Origin: Marchantia polymorpha subsp. ruderalis
Lineage: Eukaryota > Streptophyta > Marchantiopsida > Marchantiales > Marchantiaceae
Assembly: GCA_037833965.1 (NCBI GenBank)
Contig: AP031356.1
Location: forward strand, 4,486,501 to 4,550,500
Length of the DNA: 64,000 bases
Direction: 5' to 3'
Position 1 is the stretch's first letter; the number at the start of each line of letters is the position of its first letter. The position numbers were made by a program, and so were the translations under genes. Positions 13,110 to 28,623 of the stretch are shown here, piece by piece. The notes under the pieces are model-generated. The model made no database searches. It saw only the letters and a list, made by a program, of their open reading frames with translations, and was not told where the DNA came from.

Positions 13110-15080
13110 CTACACACATTCCAAAAACGAAAACTTGTGAATTGAGATGGCTTATTGTTAGAATCCCAATGCAGATAAAAGTGGTACACGATACACTAAA
13201 AGTCCATGATGATCTAGTGGTTCAGGTGGTTTTTCAGACCTTATGGTCAACCCTTTCGGCCGTAAAAATCTTTCTACAATTTCAGACCCTTAAAAAGAGG
13301 TCCAAGAAACGGCTACAATTCTCAAAATTTACCTCTATGGCGCAGGCTACTGCAGTTTACTGAAGAAGATTTTTTTGATGAATCATTCTTGATGTGATTC
13401 CTTAATCGAAGGACATGAAGTGGTCCTCAAAGCGACCAGCATATTGTTTCATCCTCATTCATCATTCTGTCAAACATGAAAAAGATACGCGGTTCAAAAA
13501 TTCCATCCAGACACCACACACATTTTCCTGGCTCTTTCGCCTCATCACATATCCTGATGACAGACACCACACTATCTAATCTTTCAGCTCTCCAAAGAGC
13601 AAGCTTGTTAACTTGGGTTCAATTAAAAAATGGAACAGTGATAATTAACGGCATGACATCTACCGCAACCTTCATATCCATATCCATGACAAAGACCCCA
13701 ACCTACTGCCAAACTTCCTTCGATCTTTCTTCACGACCCCCAAGCGACCTGTGCTGTGTTATAATCTGTTTCCTTCTTCCCAGTACTATCTGCCTGGCCC
13801 GTCAGACATACCTCATTTTCTAATAGTCAGGAACAAAGACTTTCAAGTCCGTCTTCCAAAAAGACAGAAACAGAAACCAGTGACAAACCCAACTCAAAAG
13901 ATGAACGAGGTTACTAGACGCAGATGCTAAGAGTGCTGCTGTTCGGAGAAGGTAGTTATTGTCCGCCTTTTCATGATACAAATTATTACATTTACAAGGT
14001 ACTTATAGTCCGTATAATACAAATTTCCGTTTGCAATCAGGAAAAGTGACCACTTGCCAGACGTAATCAAGATGAAAGTAAAAAATAAAGCAGTGTGTAT
14101 ACGTAGTCCTTGAGTTTAAAATTTGTCCTCAAAAGATTCAATTCACATGCACTTTGCGATATAAGAAGAAAACGAATCCCACAAACCACAAAGCTTAGAA
14201 GGTCGGAGAATCAAGTGAGATGTAGGGGCTGCAAATGATTGCACCAAATACTTGTCAAGGATACTCGAGGGCATACTACAATATATTCAGCTGCTATGTG
14301 AGAGAACTCCGATAACAGTTGTTTCCACTTTTCAATAAAGTAGACGACGTTTCCGAAAGATTGACCAGCTTTATGGTTGGACTGTCATTCTACTCAGACT
14401 CCGTATCATGCATTGGGACAGAACACACCGGACAAAGAGAATCGTAGAAGAGCTTAAGACTTTGGCATCCTTGAAAAACTCCACACAGCGACACACATCT
14501 GCATTCTGCACCTGCGAGAGACTACTGCTCTTCGCGTAATATTACAAATTCAGAGTCCAAGTCTCAGTGTAAGTCAAGGCTGACTCCTGAAGACAGACGT
14601 AAATGGATGATTCTATGACAGAAACTATACTCGACAATCTGTATCATGGTTGACACAGCCGAAACAACTCAAAAACAAAGCAAATTGTAAAAAAGCAGAA
14701 GAAATTACTCTCATCGCGCAACCGGTAGATGACAGACCAACAAATTCCACACAGGCAAGTGGGACAATGCAGAGAAAAGACCTCTACTAGCAAATCGTAC
14801 AGAAGACAAGAGATTCTTGGACTCTTCACAGATTAACAGCTGCCAGGTCAGATAATCAACTGCACGTAGAATACTAGAAAGGCATTCTGAGTAGACACTA
14901 AGATATAAAACTTCCAGTCAGTATACCTTCTGTTCAAACGATGAAATTTGGAAATTTGTTTCTAATTTGGCCATTGGGCAATACGCCTTCCATATAAGGC
15001 AATGAGAATAACTATAAGCTGTAAACATTGAGTTCTGATTTGAAAACGACTCTGCGACCAGCACTAATTCTCTGTGATAC
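13110..15080. other. region upstream of the phosphatase gene, no supported gene
   Basis: Short open frames occur on both strands but none has recognisable features. The stretch may contain the promoter, 5' leader or additional 5' exons of the minus-strand phosphatase gene. Confidence 0.4.
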
Positions 15081-15428
15081 TCAATCTAAGTATTTGCCTC
15101 CCGTCTCACGTAATTGCCCCGCCGTAACTATCTCAGTCAACGCATGAGAAGCCACCGCCACGACCTTTTCAAACTCTTGTCGAGCAATGCACTTAAAGTG
15201 CCGCCCAATTCTGCCAAACCTTCCAAAAAGGAATCTGACTAAAATTCCACTCGAACAGAAGCTCAACAATCCAACGACTCCATGTCCAATGCCAATGACT
15301 ACAAATGGGCGAGTTTTGCGATCACCTGTGGAAAGGCGGCAACAGCTGAAGATGACGGTCTGAGGAGAAATGATTACAATTTTCGAAGACTGCGACGGAC
15401 AAAATGAACAAAAATCTCGTGCACACGA
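15081..15428 (-). CDS. possible exon, unknown product
   Basis: The minus strand is open from 15428 to a TGA at 15083-15081, 116 codons, with no ATG in the frame. A pyrimidine-rich stretch ending CTTTCCACAG near 15322 could be a splice acceptor. The translation downstream of it is plausible protein: a Gly/Val hydrophobic patch (VVIGIGHGVVGLL), then an Arg/Phe/Gly-rich patch and a short helix-like end. I recognise no family. It could be a terminal exon of a small minus-strand gene whose first exon lies in the GC-richer 15.4-15.9 kb DNA, or a chance frame. Confidence 0.2.
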   Translation of the reverse strand, partial: SCARDFCSFCPSQSSKIVIISPQTVIFSCCRLSTGDRKTRPFVVIGIGHGVVGLLSFCSSGILVRFLFGRFGRIGRHFKCIARQEFEKVVAVASHALTEIVTAGQLRETGGKYLD

Positions 15429-16739
15429 TCATCCACCCTGTACTGTTTCCAGATCATCAGCTTGCCTGCTCTTGAGATCTATCGAACACCGGACCGTGCC
15501 TATCAAACACTTCCATCCACAGCTTTATGCTCGGCTCGAAGCAGCAAGAATTTTCACTAGACACATGAAATACTCGCACACTCGCGTGCAAGGAGTGGAA
15601 TCACCGTCCTCGCCTTCTTCCGAATTTGAGTCTCGGCGCGAGGGAAATCTCGTCGCCTGCAAATCGTGTCCGGAGCCTGGACCACTTCGCACTCCGACTG
15701 TTCTGACAAACCTAAATCGATTGAGAAATCTGCTACCGTACTTTCAATATCACCTCCTTATAAAGCAAGTACAGTCTCTCATACGTACGACACGCACCGA
15801 GACCAGGATCGCAGCGGACGACCGGTCGTTGCCATCACCAGTGGATACTGTGACCGGCAGTCCTGGCACTATCTGCCGGTTACGGAGAAATTATGTCGCC
15901 TCCTTTGACTAAGGACAGAACAAGGTCAAAGACCACTTCTGGAGTGATGAATAATTGCTGTACTTTCTTACAACGAACTTGGTAGTGGTTATAGATAGTT
16001 CTTAGCATTGGGAGGTTTATAGTCCTTCAAAACGTGTCTGTTTAGCAAATCCAATTGTTCATGTGCATGTGTGAAGTCCATATGAGAAGAAACACTATTA
16101 ACGTGTCTTTGAGACAATAGAAGAGATAACAAAGGCACAGCAAGCCTGCGTCAGATCCCAACATGAGGGCCAAGATAGAATGAATGATACTCCAAACTCC
16201 CTTTTCTATCATCAAAATGTGTTACATTCCAAGAAACTCTATCATCCTACTTTCTCATCTACAATGGCTTTTCTTTCAACACTCATTTGAGCTTTCGTTG
16301 ATAAAGTAGAATTATGACATAAGAGCAATTAATGTATGACTACTAACATATATTCATGTTTTAGATGCATACAATTATGATAATTTCAAAAACTAAAAAA
16401 CTTTCACTAAGAATCACAATCCATTCACATCCTTACTTGTAGACAAACAAGTTGTATTCAAGGCTGATTTCACATGTTCAAGATGTAAAAGATAAGAAAG
16501 CTAGATCCAAACAATAACGAGTTTGAATAAATGATAATGACATAGATGTTCTCTAAATCTGAAATATTTTTCACATAATCCACTTTGTAGTGATATTAGA
16601 TGAAAACCTAACTTGTTCTTCCAAATTAAAAACAACTAGAATTAAATTGTAGTCAAAACATGATAAACTTGAAATATACAAAAAAAAACTAAAATGATTA
16701 GTTTATTCTACTCGTGTTTCTCATGTGAAATTTTCATAG
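15429..16739. other. unassigned; GC-richer to 15.9 kb, then AT-rich
   Basis: A plus-strand open frame of 180 codons at 15370-15912 overlaps the minus-strand candidate exon. It has no domain and an amino-acid mix typical of an antisense frame. Past 15.95 kb the DNA becomes AT-rich and leads into copia debris. Confidence 0.35.
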
Positions 16740-17080
16740 TTGCACAATGTTTTTTAAAACATGGAATGATATATGAGTTTGATTGAATTTACTGTCAATC
16801 TTGATTGGTTCTAAATTCTTTTTATCAAAGATTTCATGTCTAATAAAGCGATATCTTATGTCGATATGTTCAATCTTATTGCAAATCAAATGATTTGCAG
16901 CAAATTATCATGAATTTTGGTAATCATAACTCAATTTAGTAACCTCTTATTTCAATTCCATTTTAGTGATAAGTTTCTTTAACCAGAAAAATTTCCTATA
17001 TGTTTTTGCTATAATTACACATTCAACTTTAGACAGAGCTTTCAATGTACATATTTGCTTAAATTTTGAGCTACGCTATG
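16740..17080 (-). mobile_element. decayed Ty1/copia RNase H fragment
   Basis: Minus-strand translation gives the C-terminal RNase H signature of copia polyproteins in degenerate form. First comes SSKFKQICTLKALSKVE, where copia has SSK followed by LSTxEAEY. Then comes FWLKKLITKMEL, followed by several stops. It ends KIEHIDIRYRFIR, matching the highly conserved HIDIRYHFIRE of copia RNase H. In-frame stops show it is dead. The remainder of the element, if present, should lie at higher coordinates but is too decayed for me to read. Confidence 0.85.
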
Positions 17081-19069
17081 CACCACTCAGAACATGTGAA
17101 TTGAACTGTCTACTTCAGATGCAATATTTTTGACAAACTAAAGTAAGTTGCGCACGGTGACAAAACGCACAATTCACAAACGCATGGAGGAATGTAGAGT
17201 AAAGACCAAAAAATTAATTAATGGAAAAGCTCCTGAAGGTAGAGCCTTGGGCCTCTTTATTCAGAACGAAAACCCAGAGTCATCACCCGCTAGCTGCGAG
17301 CCTTCATCAAGTGCGACGCCCACTGAGTTAATGTCTACTCCTATGTTACTCAAAACGACTGACAATTCTAATTTTAAGCTCTACTTCGTCTACTCCAAAC
17401 CAAAAAATGAACAAATTGAGCTTCCTACCTAACTGCAGATGCCCTGCGACTCCGCTAGCTCCATTTACTTCACACGACGCTTCACCACGTGCTTGAATTT
17501 CTTCTCAATCTCCTTCCGAGATAATTCCAATTTGTCCTGAAATCCTTACTTCTCCTTCTTCACATTGCAAATCTCAATCAGAAGTCCCTTATTTTTCAAA
17601 GACAAAGGTGTCTAATCCAAAGTTCAAAGGCTGAAGTTGTCTAAGGCCGAAAGCGCTACGACCGACGTTACTTCTTCGATCCATACCAATCACTTGCAAC
17701 ATCCATAACTCAGTGACACCTTATCCATTTTAGTAGTTCTTGGACTCATTAGAATAAGCATGCCGAGCTCTATCTATTGAAATCCTATCTAAAAAAAATC
17801 CCCAATAATTGAAAAAGTTATAAATCTTATACTCTAACGGATCATAACTCCTCTAATTCAACTTTACTACCTACAAGTAAAAAAACTAATTCCTACATAG
17901 AGGTATCTAAATGAATTTCACTAATCCTAACTTGTCGTCTACTATTAAATCCACTATTTACTCTACTTTTAACTATTTCTATACTAAAAGTTTGAAATTA
18001 CTAGGCTTCTACTTTTCATCTTCTTTTCAAAAGAAAAAAATGAAAAACTACGTTACCACAATGCACTTGCAATCCAGAATGGAGAATTGTGGTTACTATC
18101 ATGAATCGAATCTGGAATTTTGCAAGAAATCAAGTTCGATTGTTGTTAAAACTTGGATATGATGTGGCCAAATTCTTGGAATGAAACTTGTGAAGATGGC
18201 CAAAGTTGAGTAGAATGAGCAAGCAGAAATTTTTAGATTCTTTCTTTATGCATTCCCTATATGCATTTGTTTAGCTTGTTCAAGAATGGCACACCATGAC
18301 AATGTCTAAAACTCGCTAGATTGAAGAGGCTTCTAAATCATTCTTGCCCACACAATGTGAATGCTTTCCAGTATTTATTCATCATGTTTCCTTCCAAGCA
18401 CTCGGAGGAATTGTGAAGTAATCCAATCAGTAGACTGAGAGATTGATTTAATGTGAATCTTTAATTCTCAAAGTTTTTATGATTTGTAGACCATCCAAAT
18501 TGCGTTAAACACTGATTTTGATGATGTTCGAATCATCGAACATTGAAAAATGAAGTGATCAAGATTTTGAATCCTCATGTTTTGAGTCCAAATCCAAGTT
18601 ACAGTACTTTAGATATGCACTTATTCACACGACATTCAAAGAGGCTCGTTCAACTCAAAAGATTGACTAGCAGCAAATCTATTGAACTTAAATACCAACT
18701 TTGAGCTACTGCAAAACAACAACCATCGTGTCATGTACCAGAGAGACATAACTACAAATAGTAGAAGATGAAACCAAACGAGTTCATGAAAAATGAAGTT
18801 TCTTGGCCAGAACATGTCCACTTTGCCCAAACTTTTATTCAATGGGCTAGTATCAATGTATGACACCGACCTAATACAACGTTCCAAAGACAGTAGAAGA
18901 TTGATATCAACTCTCTTATGTCAATTGAACTATTGACATCAATCGTGCGCTTTGGGCATGAAAGTTGAAATCAAGGACAGATGAATAAATCCAAGAGAGA
19001 GCTCCAATATGAGGAGTTTGATATACAATGAAAACATAGAAAAGAGCGAGTTGTGATTATTAAAACATA
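17081..19069. other. AT-rich DNA, probable retroelement debris
   Basis: This adjoins the copia fragment on the side where the rest of pol would be expected. A 94-codon plus frame (17148-17432) and an 83-codon minus frame (18636-18887) show no family features. No RNA gene was seen. Confidence 0.4.
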
Positions 19070-19545
19070 GAAATTGTATAGAGTGGAAACTCAAACTTCA
19101 TTTGGTGGAACCAAACATGGTAAGAGCCCTCAAATCTACTACGATTCACTTTTGAAGAGGTAGAGTTGTGAGAAAAAATAGAGCTTCACTTGTTGGAACT
19201 TAGTAATGGAAAGAACCCTAAAATCAATCTACTACGGCTCAATTTTTGAAGATGTACAGTTGTGATGAAACTAAAACTTCACTCGTTAGAACCTAGTCAT
19301 CGAAAGAGCCCTCAAATCAATCTACTATGGCTCAATTTTTGAAGAGTTAGAGTTGTGATGAAACTCAAACTTCATTTAATGGAACTCAGTCATGAAAGAA
19401 ACTCTCATATATACTCTCGTTTAAACATCTTAAGAAGTAGAGTTGTGATGCAATTCAAACTTCACTTTTTGGAATCTAGTCATGGATAGAGAACTCAAAT
19501 GAATCTACTACGGCTCAATTTTTGAAGAGGTAGAGTTGTGATTTG
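19070..19545. repeat. degenerate ~90-bp tandem repeat, about 5 units
   Basis: The word TAGAGTTGTGA or a close variant recurs near 19161, 19253, 19340, 19438 and 19531, at spacings of 87-98 bp. Between these words each unit repeats phrases close to CTCAAATCAATCTACTA and GGCTCAATTTTTGAAGA. Units differ by substitutions and small indels, so the array is old compared with the 573-bp array at the start of the window. Confidence 0.85.
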
Positions 19546-21129
19546 TGAGTTTTGGAGCACTAATATCATGTACAAATTATACATATGTGTCATTGTTTTA
19601 GAGATGTTTCGCTATTTAAATTCATCAAACATTCTTTATAAAATATAGATATATTCTAAAATAATATATTGGTATATTCCAAATATCTCCATAACTAACA
19701 ATTGAAAGTATTAATGATACTTTTGAGTTCATCACTCTAATCATGAAATTTGCATCAGTGACAATGTATATCCAAAAATGATATTTTTTCATGAAACAAA
19801 GTTGAATATGAAACAAGTTGAAAATCAATCATTGTGGTATTTGATATCTTTCAAGCATCTCCACATCTGAAAAATCACAAGTTTTTCTTACTACTTTCTC
19901 TACATGAAGATCATTAATTTTTGCAAACCACTATATACTCTCAAGGACTAAATGCTATTTTCACATTCTTACTATTTCATGATAATCCACACTTAAAGTA
20001 AAAACAAGATAGCTCTCATATCATTATAACACTAGGTAAAAAATAAATGCGCTTGAATGAGTAATACCTTGATAGTTATTTTCTTGTTTATGTAGATTAT
20101 ACTAACAAGTACAAGGAGATAAAATTTTTATTGACATTACATATTTCACTTTTAGTGTATTGATGACATGATAAATAATAACAAACATGTTGTTCTCAAC
20201 TAATAAACTTAATGTTTATCTATCAACAAATGTATCCTTGACATGGCAATTACAAATAGTTTACTATAATATCATTATGTTTTCATCTTGAGTAATTTCT
20301 ATTCTGTTTTTTAAAAAAGACAATTGATTATACATGATAAAATAAATAAAAACCATAAATTTTAATAGAATAACTCATTACATTTAAGAAATATAAATGA
20401 TAAAAGCTTTTTTGGAACAATTGAAATCAAGAGTTTAAATTTTAATTAGTTTATTTTCAAATATGATACTTTTATAATTCAAAAATTTGAATAAAAACTT
20501 ATTATGGGATCAAGAAGTTGAGAATAAATATCCTGATGAAGTTGATTTTTTTAATCTAAATTTTTTCATATTACAACAAAATATTTAAAAAGATTAACTA
20601 GAATATGAAGAATAAATTTAATAAAAAAATTGATTGATAAATAGAAAATAAAAATACTTGAAGATTCTATCAAATATACAATTATTTATAAGAATATTCA
20701 GCCATTGAATAATAAACATTAATTTATTTTACAAGCCACCACAAAATTTGCGAGATTTAGTTTATTTGATTCCAAAATTTTTAAACTGATATAATATAAA
20801 AGAATATACTTCACACAAAAAATCGAAGAAAATGATATTAGTAATTTAGGAGAAGAATCAAGCCAGATGAGAATTGAAACACTTAGGCGGACGATAATAA
20901 CTGCCATTTAGTCATACGTGCATATTAGTATGACTCTTGTGCTGATAAAGCTAATGGAAAAGGATCACAATTCACAACGTCACGTGTGGTAAACACACCC
21001 AACTGAGGCTAATCCGACCACCAGTAAAAGATTGTGGTAGCTGTGCAAACATTGATCTGAGAAGACGAACAGGTTCAGACCGTGTACTCGATCTCTCATC
21101 AAACTGGTCATCGATCCCATCGTCCACCT
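19546..21129. other. very AT-rich spacer
   Basis: Long A/T-rich DNA with no coding signature. Composition rises toward 20.9 kb at the edge of the peroxidase duplication. Confidence 0.6.
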
Positions 21130-21559
21130 ACCTCGTATCTGTGGTCATGTATAAGTTTGGCTTCGTGTTTGCCACCAGGTTTTGACCGAACATCTGACAA
21201 ACCGGAAGATGGAAAATCTCAGCCGTGCATGTTTCATGGCCGATAGCCAACGTGCTAATGGGGCAGGCTTGACCCGGACCCCGCCAGCAATCTAGTGGAA
21301 GAAACTCAGAGCAATGCACTAGATTGGTTCTAGATGGTGACGGGCCCTTGCGATCTCCTCGGAAATGTAACTTTTGTTCATAACTCGTATAGTCCTCAAA
21401 CTCCAGGATTATTGTATCAGATTCGCTCTCGTGATAGCGAAAACCGGAACGTTTGATTGATTCATTATTGAAGAATTTATAGACATGAAATGGGAAAGCA
21501 CACGGCCCAGCTAAAATCCTTCTCCTAAGGTCTCAAGGACAGCTACTCGGCATCATCTC

Positions 21560-23079
<1,520 letters not shown>

Positions 23080-25239
23080 CGTGTAATCTCTCTCTATTTT
23101 TTGTTTCAGACCGTACGTACACGTTTTGGTCGACTGATAAAAGTAATGTCAAAATCTCACGTGCATGGAGTATCTTGTCGACTGTCAGCAAAGAAACAGA
23201 TGAAATTTGTAGTTGACTTTTGAATAGAAGTGGATCTAGAGAAACCGGTCTCCCTGTCCCTCAGATCAAAGGAATGATCTGATAGGAACTGGAAAGACAA
23301 GCTGAGCTGAGGTTTGCGTCTGGAGCATGTTACTACGGGATTTATGCCCTCTTAGCAGATCTAGAATTACTGAACCCGACGGGTATAAGGAGTTAGTGGA
23401 TTTGCTAAAAATGGAAGATTGCATATTTCATAAGACCCGCAAGCTAGCAGCTGAAGTCTCGCTGTATATCTTCTGCATGTCTACTGCTAAAATAATCTCT
23501 GTAGCTTAAGCTTCAATTTTAAAATATAGTACAAGCTATCGTTTTATCATGCATATATTCCAAGTCTTGATCTTACTGGATGATTCTTCATGATTGATAC
23601 CTTCTGTTGTGAGTAGGCAAAGGAAGCAAGTAGAGACTCTGCGATCAGTTGCCATCGCATATCTCGGTTTTATGCGTTTCATATTTTCCTGTCATATGAC
23701 GATATTTATGGACTGCCTAGATGTGAAAGCTTTCTGTTGTGGGGTGACCCATTGAATGCTACTTCTGGTTTCTCCTTCCAAGGAGCGAATAAAAAATAAA
23801 CCAGAAGGATAGACAAGAATTGTGTGGTAATTGAGCTTGAAAAATTGAGCTTGAGGTATGGATTAACAAGTGATGAAGACCTTAACTCATAATGTCCAGA
23901 TTCCAAAATACTTCGACGGCTAAAATTAGACTCAGAACTAAATACAAAAAAAATTCTAAAATTGACAACTCATAAGCTTCAACTTGTGGTGACAGAGGCT
24001 TGTAAGCACTTTACACCCTGATAGATGCGTTTTCACATTTGGTACGGTCCAGTTTGACCGGATGAACTGATCATGGATTTCAAAGACGAGTCACCTAAGG
24101 CACATCACGTATCCTTGGCGTGCAATCTGAGACAGTGTGTTTGGATGACATCTTAAATTTACTTGTAATAATGGGTCTGAGAGTGACAAATTTTTTGAAG
24201 GTATGATAGGGTTGTGAGAAAGAGGGGCGGAGGTCAAGAATCCGGCTTTCCAACGATTGCCAAGGTAGATTGGTCATACATTGTTCGCTGATTGACTGTT
24301 TGTGGGTGTACAAGACAAAAGGGAGAGGGCATGATTGCATTGTTTGTAGCATCTGCCCTCTCCCATTGCAATTGCATTGTTTGTTGCAAGAATTGAATTT
24401 GATGTTGGACTTTTTAGACCTCCCGTGAGAAGCTTCTTAAGCTTCCTGCCTCAGATTTACAAGCCATTGTCAATAGCCATTAGCTCGGGAAGATTCTCAT
24501 CGCCCAAGAGTTTAAGGGGCATAAAATCTGCATCAATGTACTTTGTAGTTGAACTTCAGGTAGACACTGATAGCTTTGTACAGGAAAATCTTATCCCAAA
24601 ATGATCCCTTGGCCGAATTTATCGCGACGAGTTCCGTAAATGTCAAAAACTCACCGTGAAAACCCTCGATGCGTCAGCATTGGAGCAAAATGAAGAGGAT
24701 TTTCTTTCAATGAACTTGAGAAGCAAAACCTGCTGCTACCATGAAAAATCGAGAGGTCTAACAAATCCAATTCTTGCAACAAACAATGCAAGGGAGAAGG
24801 CAGATTACAATGGCTTGTAATCTGAGTCAGGAAGCTTAAGAGGCTTCTCACGGGAAGAAGCTTTCATTATATTTTTTCATTTTGCTGAAGTCAAGATGAC
24901 TTTTCCTACTCTTCTGGCTTCTATAGGTCAATTTGTTTGATCAAGGATCGCATAACATTCTTTGGAGAGATATCCATGTGAGAAACTACAAAACTTCTAA
25001 TCTAAAGATTGAGCGGTATATAAAACACCTCTCTGAAGGCACAGACAATACACCCCTAGGTGCACATGTTGTCCAGATTGTCTCGTCTGTCTCTCTCTTC
25101 CTCAACAAAGCCATCTTATCACTTCCATTCCAGCCTTCAATTAATAAGGTCAGGCTGATTTCTAATCTGCTTCTTGGAAGGAGAAACCAGAATTAACATT
25201 CACCGGGAGACGTGGCAAATAATACATACACATAGACAT
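23080..25239. other. intergenic centre of the inverted duplication
   Basis: This holds the diverged former promoter of copy A and the junction of the two arms near 24.6 kb. In copy A the presumed TATA position reads TATTCAAA, whereas copy B has TATTTAAA. The open frames here are short and overlap the inverted repeats. I see no independent gene. Confidence 0.5.
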
Positions 25240-26240
25240 CAGGCATCTGTTCTGACTCATGATCCCAGAGGCTCAACTCACTTCTTCACCCTATTCGCTA
25301 CAGATGGTCTCAAACATAAAGAATCGTCTGATAAGTCCTAAAACTTGGAATCTTTCTCTACAGCTTTTATGTACAAAATAATAGATAGGTAAGCTCCTAA
25401 GAGTAACACAACAGGACTCCATATGGTGGACTCTCGGCCCTATGGAATTTCCACTTTTTATATTGCAATCAATTCATTCCATCCCCTCGAAGCATGATCC
25501 ATACCCACGATGTATTCTGTGGGTTCAGCAATAGATCTGATCAAAAGGTTAAAAATCCCGAAGAAACATGCTCCAGTTGCAGACCTCAGCTCAGCTTGTC
25601 TTTCCAGTTCCACTCAGATCAATCCTTTGATACTTGTCGCCAGTTGTTGAAACTAATGACTTTGTATTGTGGACATTTGCTGTTAGCGAGACGAGTCTCT
25701 GAATCGAAGCTGGATATTCTCCTCTATGAATTCTCTCCTCCATGAATTCCGTTCGGTGATAAGTTCAATTTTGTCACGGATATTGGTGAGTTTAAGGTGG
25801 AGGAATATCGCATGAGTCTCAAACACATGGAGCGAAGAATCATTTAACACACAGTAATTTTACATTCTACGCGACCATACTCTACTCACATCCTTTGCCT
25901 ATTCGCTACAGAAGGTCTCAATCATGCAGAATCCTTCGATAAGTTCAAAAAATGAAATCTTACTCGACGGCTTTTATGTCCAAAAAATGGAAAGATAAAC
26001 TCCCATGAGTATTACAGCGGTACTCCATGTCGTGGACTTTCAGCCGCATGGACCATCTACATAATTTATATTGTAATCCATTTATTCCATTCCCTCTGAG
26101 TGTGATCCATACCCATGATCTATCTCAGTGGATTCAGTACCAGATCTGACCAAAAGGTTATAAATCCCGTAGAAACATGCTCCAGAAGCAAACCTCAGCT
26201 CAGCTTGTCTTACCAGTTCCTATCAGATCAAACCTTTGAT
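25240..26240. repeat. direct duplication of the region upstream of peroxidase B
   Basis: Two similar blocks, about 25.24-25.64 and 25.86-26.24 kb, lie 608 bp apart; the word AAACATGCTCCAG is at 25565 and 26173. Both contain the phrases GATCTGA-CAAAAGGTTA-AAATCCCG and CAGCTCAGCTTGTCTT. An inverted counterpart lies upstream of copy A near 23.28-23.33 kb. Confidence 0.75.
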
Positions 26241-26278
26241 CTGAGGGACAGGGAGAGCGGTTTCTCTGGCTCCTCTTC

Positions 26279-26286
26279 TATTTAAA
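26279..26286 (+). promoter_or_regulatory. TATA-like box of peroxidase B
   Basis: TATTTAAA lies 143 bp before the ATG at 26422, within a block conserved between copies A and B. The matching position in copy A has one substitution (TATTCAAA). This is a positional prediction only. Confidence 0.35.
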
Positions 26287-26421
26287 AGTCAACTACAAAT
26301 TTCCTCCGTTTCTTTGCTGACAGTCCACAAGATACTCCATGCACGTAAGATATTGACATTACTTTTATCAGTCGACCAAAACGTGTACGTACGGTCTGAA
26401 GCAAAAAATAGAGATTACACG

Positions 26422-27490
<1,069 letters not shown>

Positions 27491-28467
27491 GTAAGTAATA
27501 TCAAATTCATATGTATGAATCTGATAAGTAAACTTGGAAAATAATTTCAATATTGAAAATAAAATATTAATTTTTTTGAAATTTTTTTTATCAAAATAAA
27601 ATATTCATAAGATTTGAAAAATATAATTTCTTTTCAATTCAATAAATTTTTTCTATATTTAATATTATAACTAGAAAATTCATAATTTTTTTAATCATTT
27701 CTTATTTTATTATAAATCAAAATTTCTCATTAAGTATAGCATAAAATGTTTAACATCGAAATTAAGTTACAAAACTTCATTAAAATTTAGAAGAATATTA
27801 ATAAAACGTTTGGTTTTTCAATGGTTGGAACTAAAAGCCATGCATTCGAAAAAGAAATAAAGAATAACAATAAGAATTTTAATTATTATGTATATGAACA
27901 TAAAAGATAAGGAAAAAAATTATTTTTTGTAATGGTGCATGGGATTTTTTATTATCATTTATCTGAACATAACAAATAAGAAACAATAAATAAATACATA
28001 AAAGTATGTCTTTCTTGTGGATGGTACGTGGAACAGTAGCTAGGAGGATTTATTATCACAAGATGAATCTCGTGGGGTGTAGCAAAGCCGGGCTATCCCG
28101 TGAGGTCTCTTCCACACTAACGCCTGAAGTTTAATGGTACTTTAACGTGACACAAGGTTTAGAGGAGCCTTTTGTAAATTAGAAATCTTTTGGTGAATTG
28201 AACATAAAAAGGAAAGCTTTTGAATTCTTTGGGATTCTCGGTGTTTAAGCAGCCATCATACTAGCAAATAAACGTATTCCTAAGCTTAATGCGCGAAATG
28301 CTTAAGAGATTAGCTCAAGAAGTACTATAAAAGTTCGTAAGATAGCCTAAATATCTCGGGATCTAGTAATTGTTCGTAATTGCATTTTTTCATGATATTT
28401 TTTTTCTTTTTTCTTTTTCGAACTTATAAACTCTTCCTATCTCCGGAGGCTTGATTTCTATCATTAG
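27491..28467. other. AT-rich DNA beyond the peroxidase B breakpoint
   Basis: Extreme A/T richness starts at the breakpoint and continues to about 28.0 kb, followed by mixed sequence. No missing peroxidase exon is found here. No gene is recognised. Confidence 0.5.
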
Positions 28468-28623
28468 AGACACTATCCTTTAAGTGGATATGTGGAAGTA
28501 TGGTATGATGATTCAAAGAAACGTGTGGTTTCTGAACCTATTGAGATGACTCAAGAATTTTGTTATTTTGATTATGCAAGTCCTTGGGAACAACCTCAAT
28601 ATGCCAAAGTAAAGTCAAGTTAG
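28468..28623 (+). other. short ORF fragment, possibly retroelement
   Basis: An open frame of 51 codons without an ATG reads [17 protein letters not shown], continues through [15 protein letters not shown] and ends at TAG. Its composition is more protein-like than other short frames nearby. I do not recognise the family. A decayed retroelement polyprotein piece is one possibility. Confidence 0.25.

Noticed and set aside
24377-24851. Short frames on both strands near 24.6 kb
   Set aside because: They are reflections of the inverted repeat at the centre of the peroxidase duplication.
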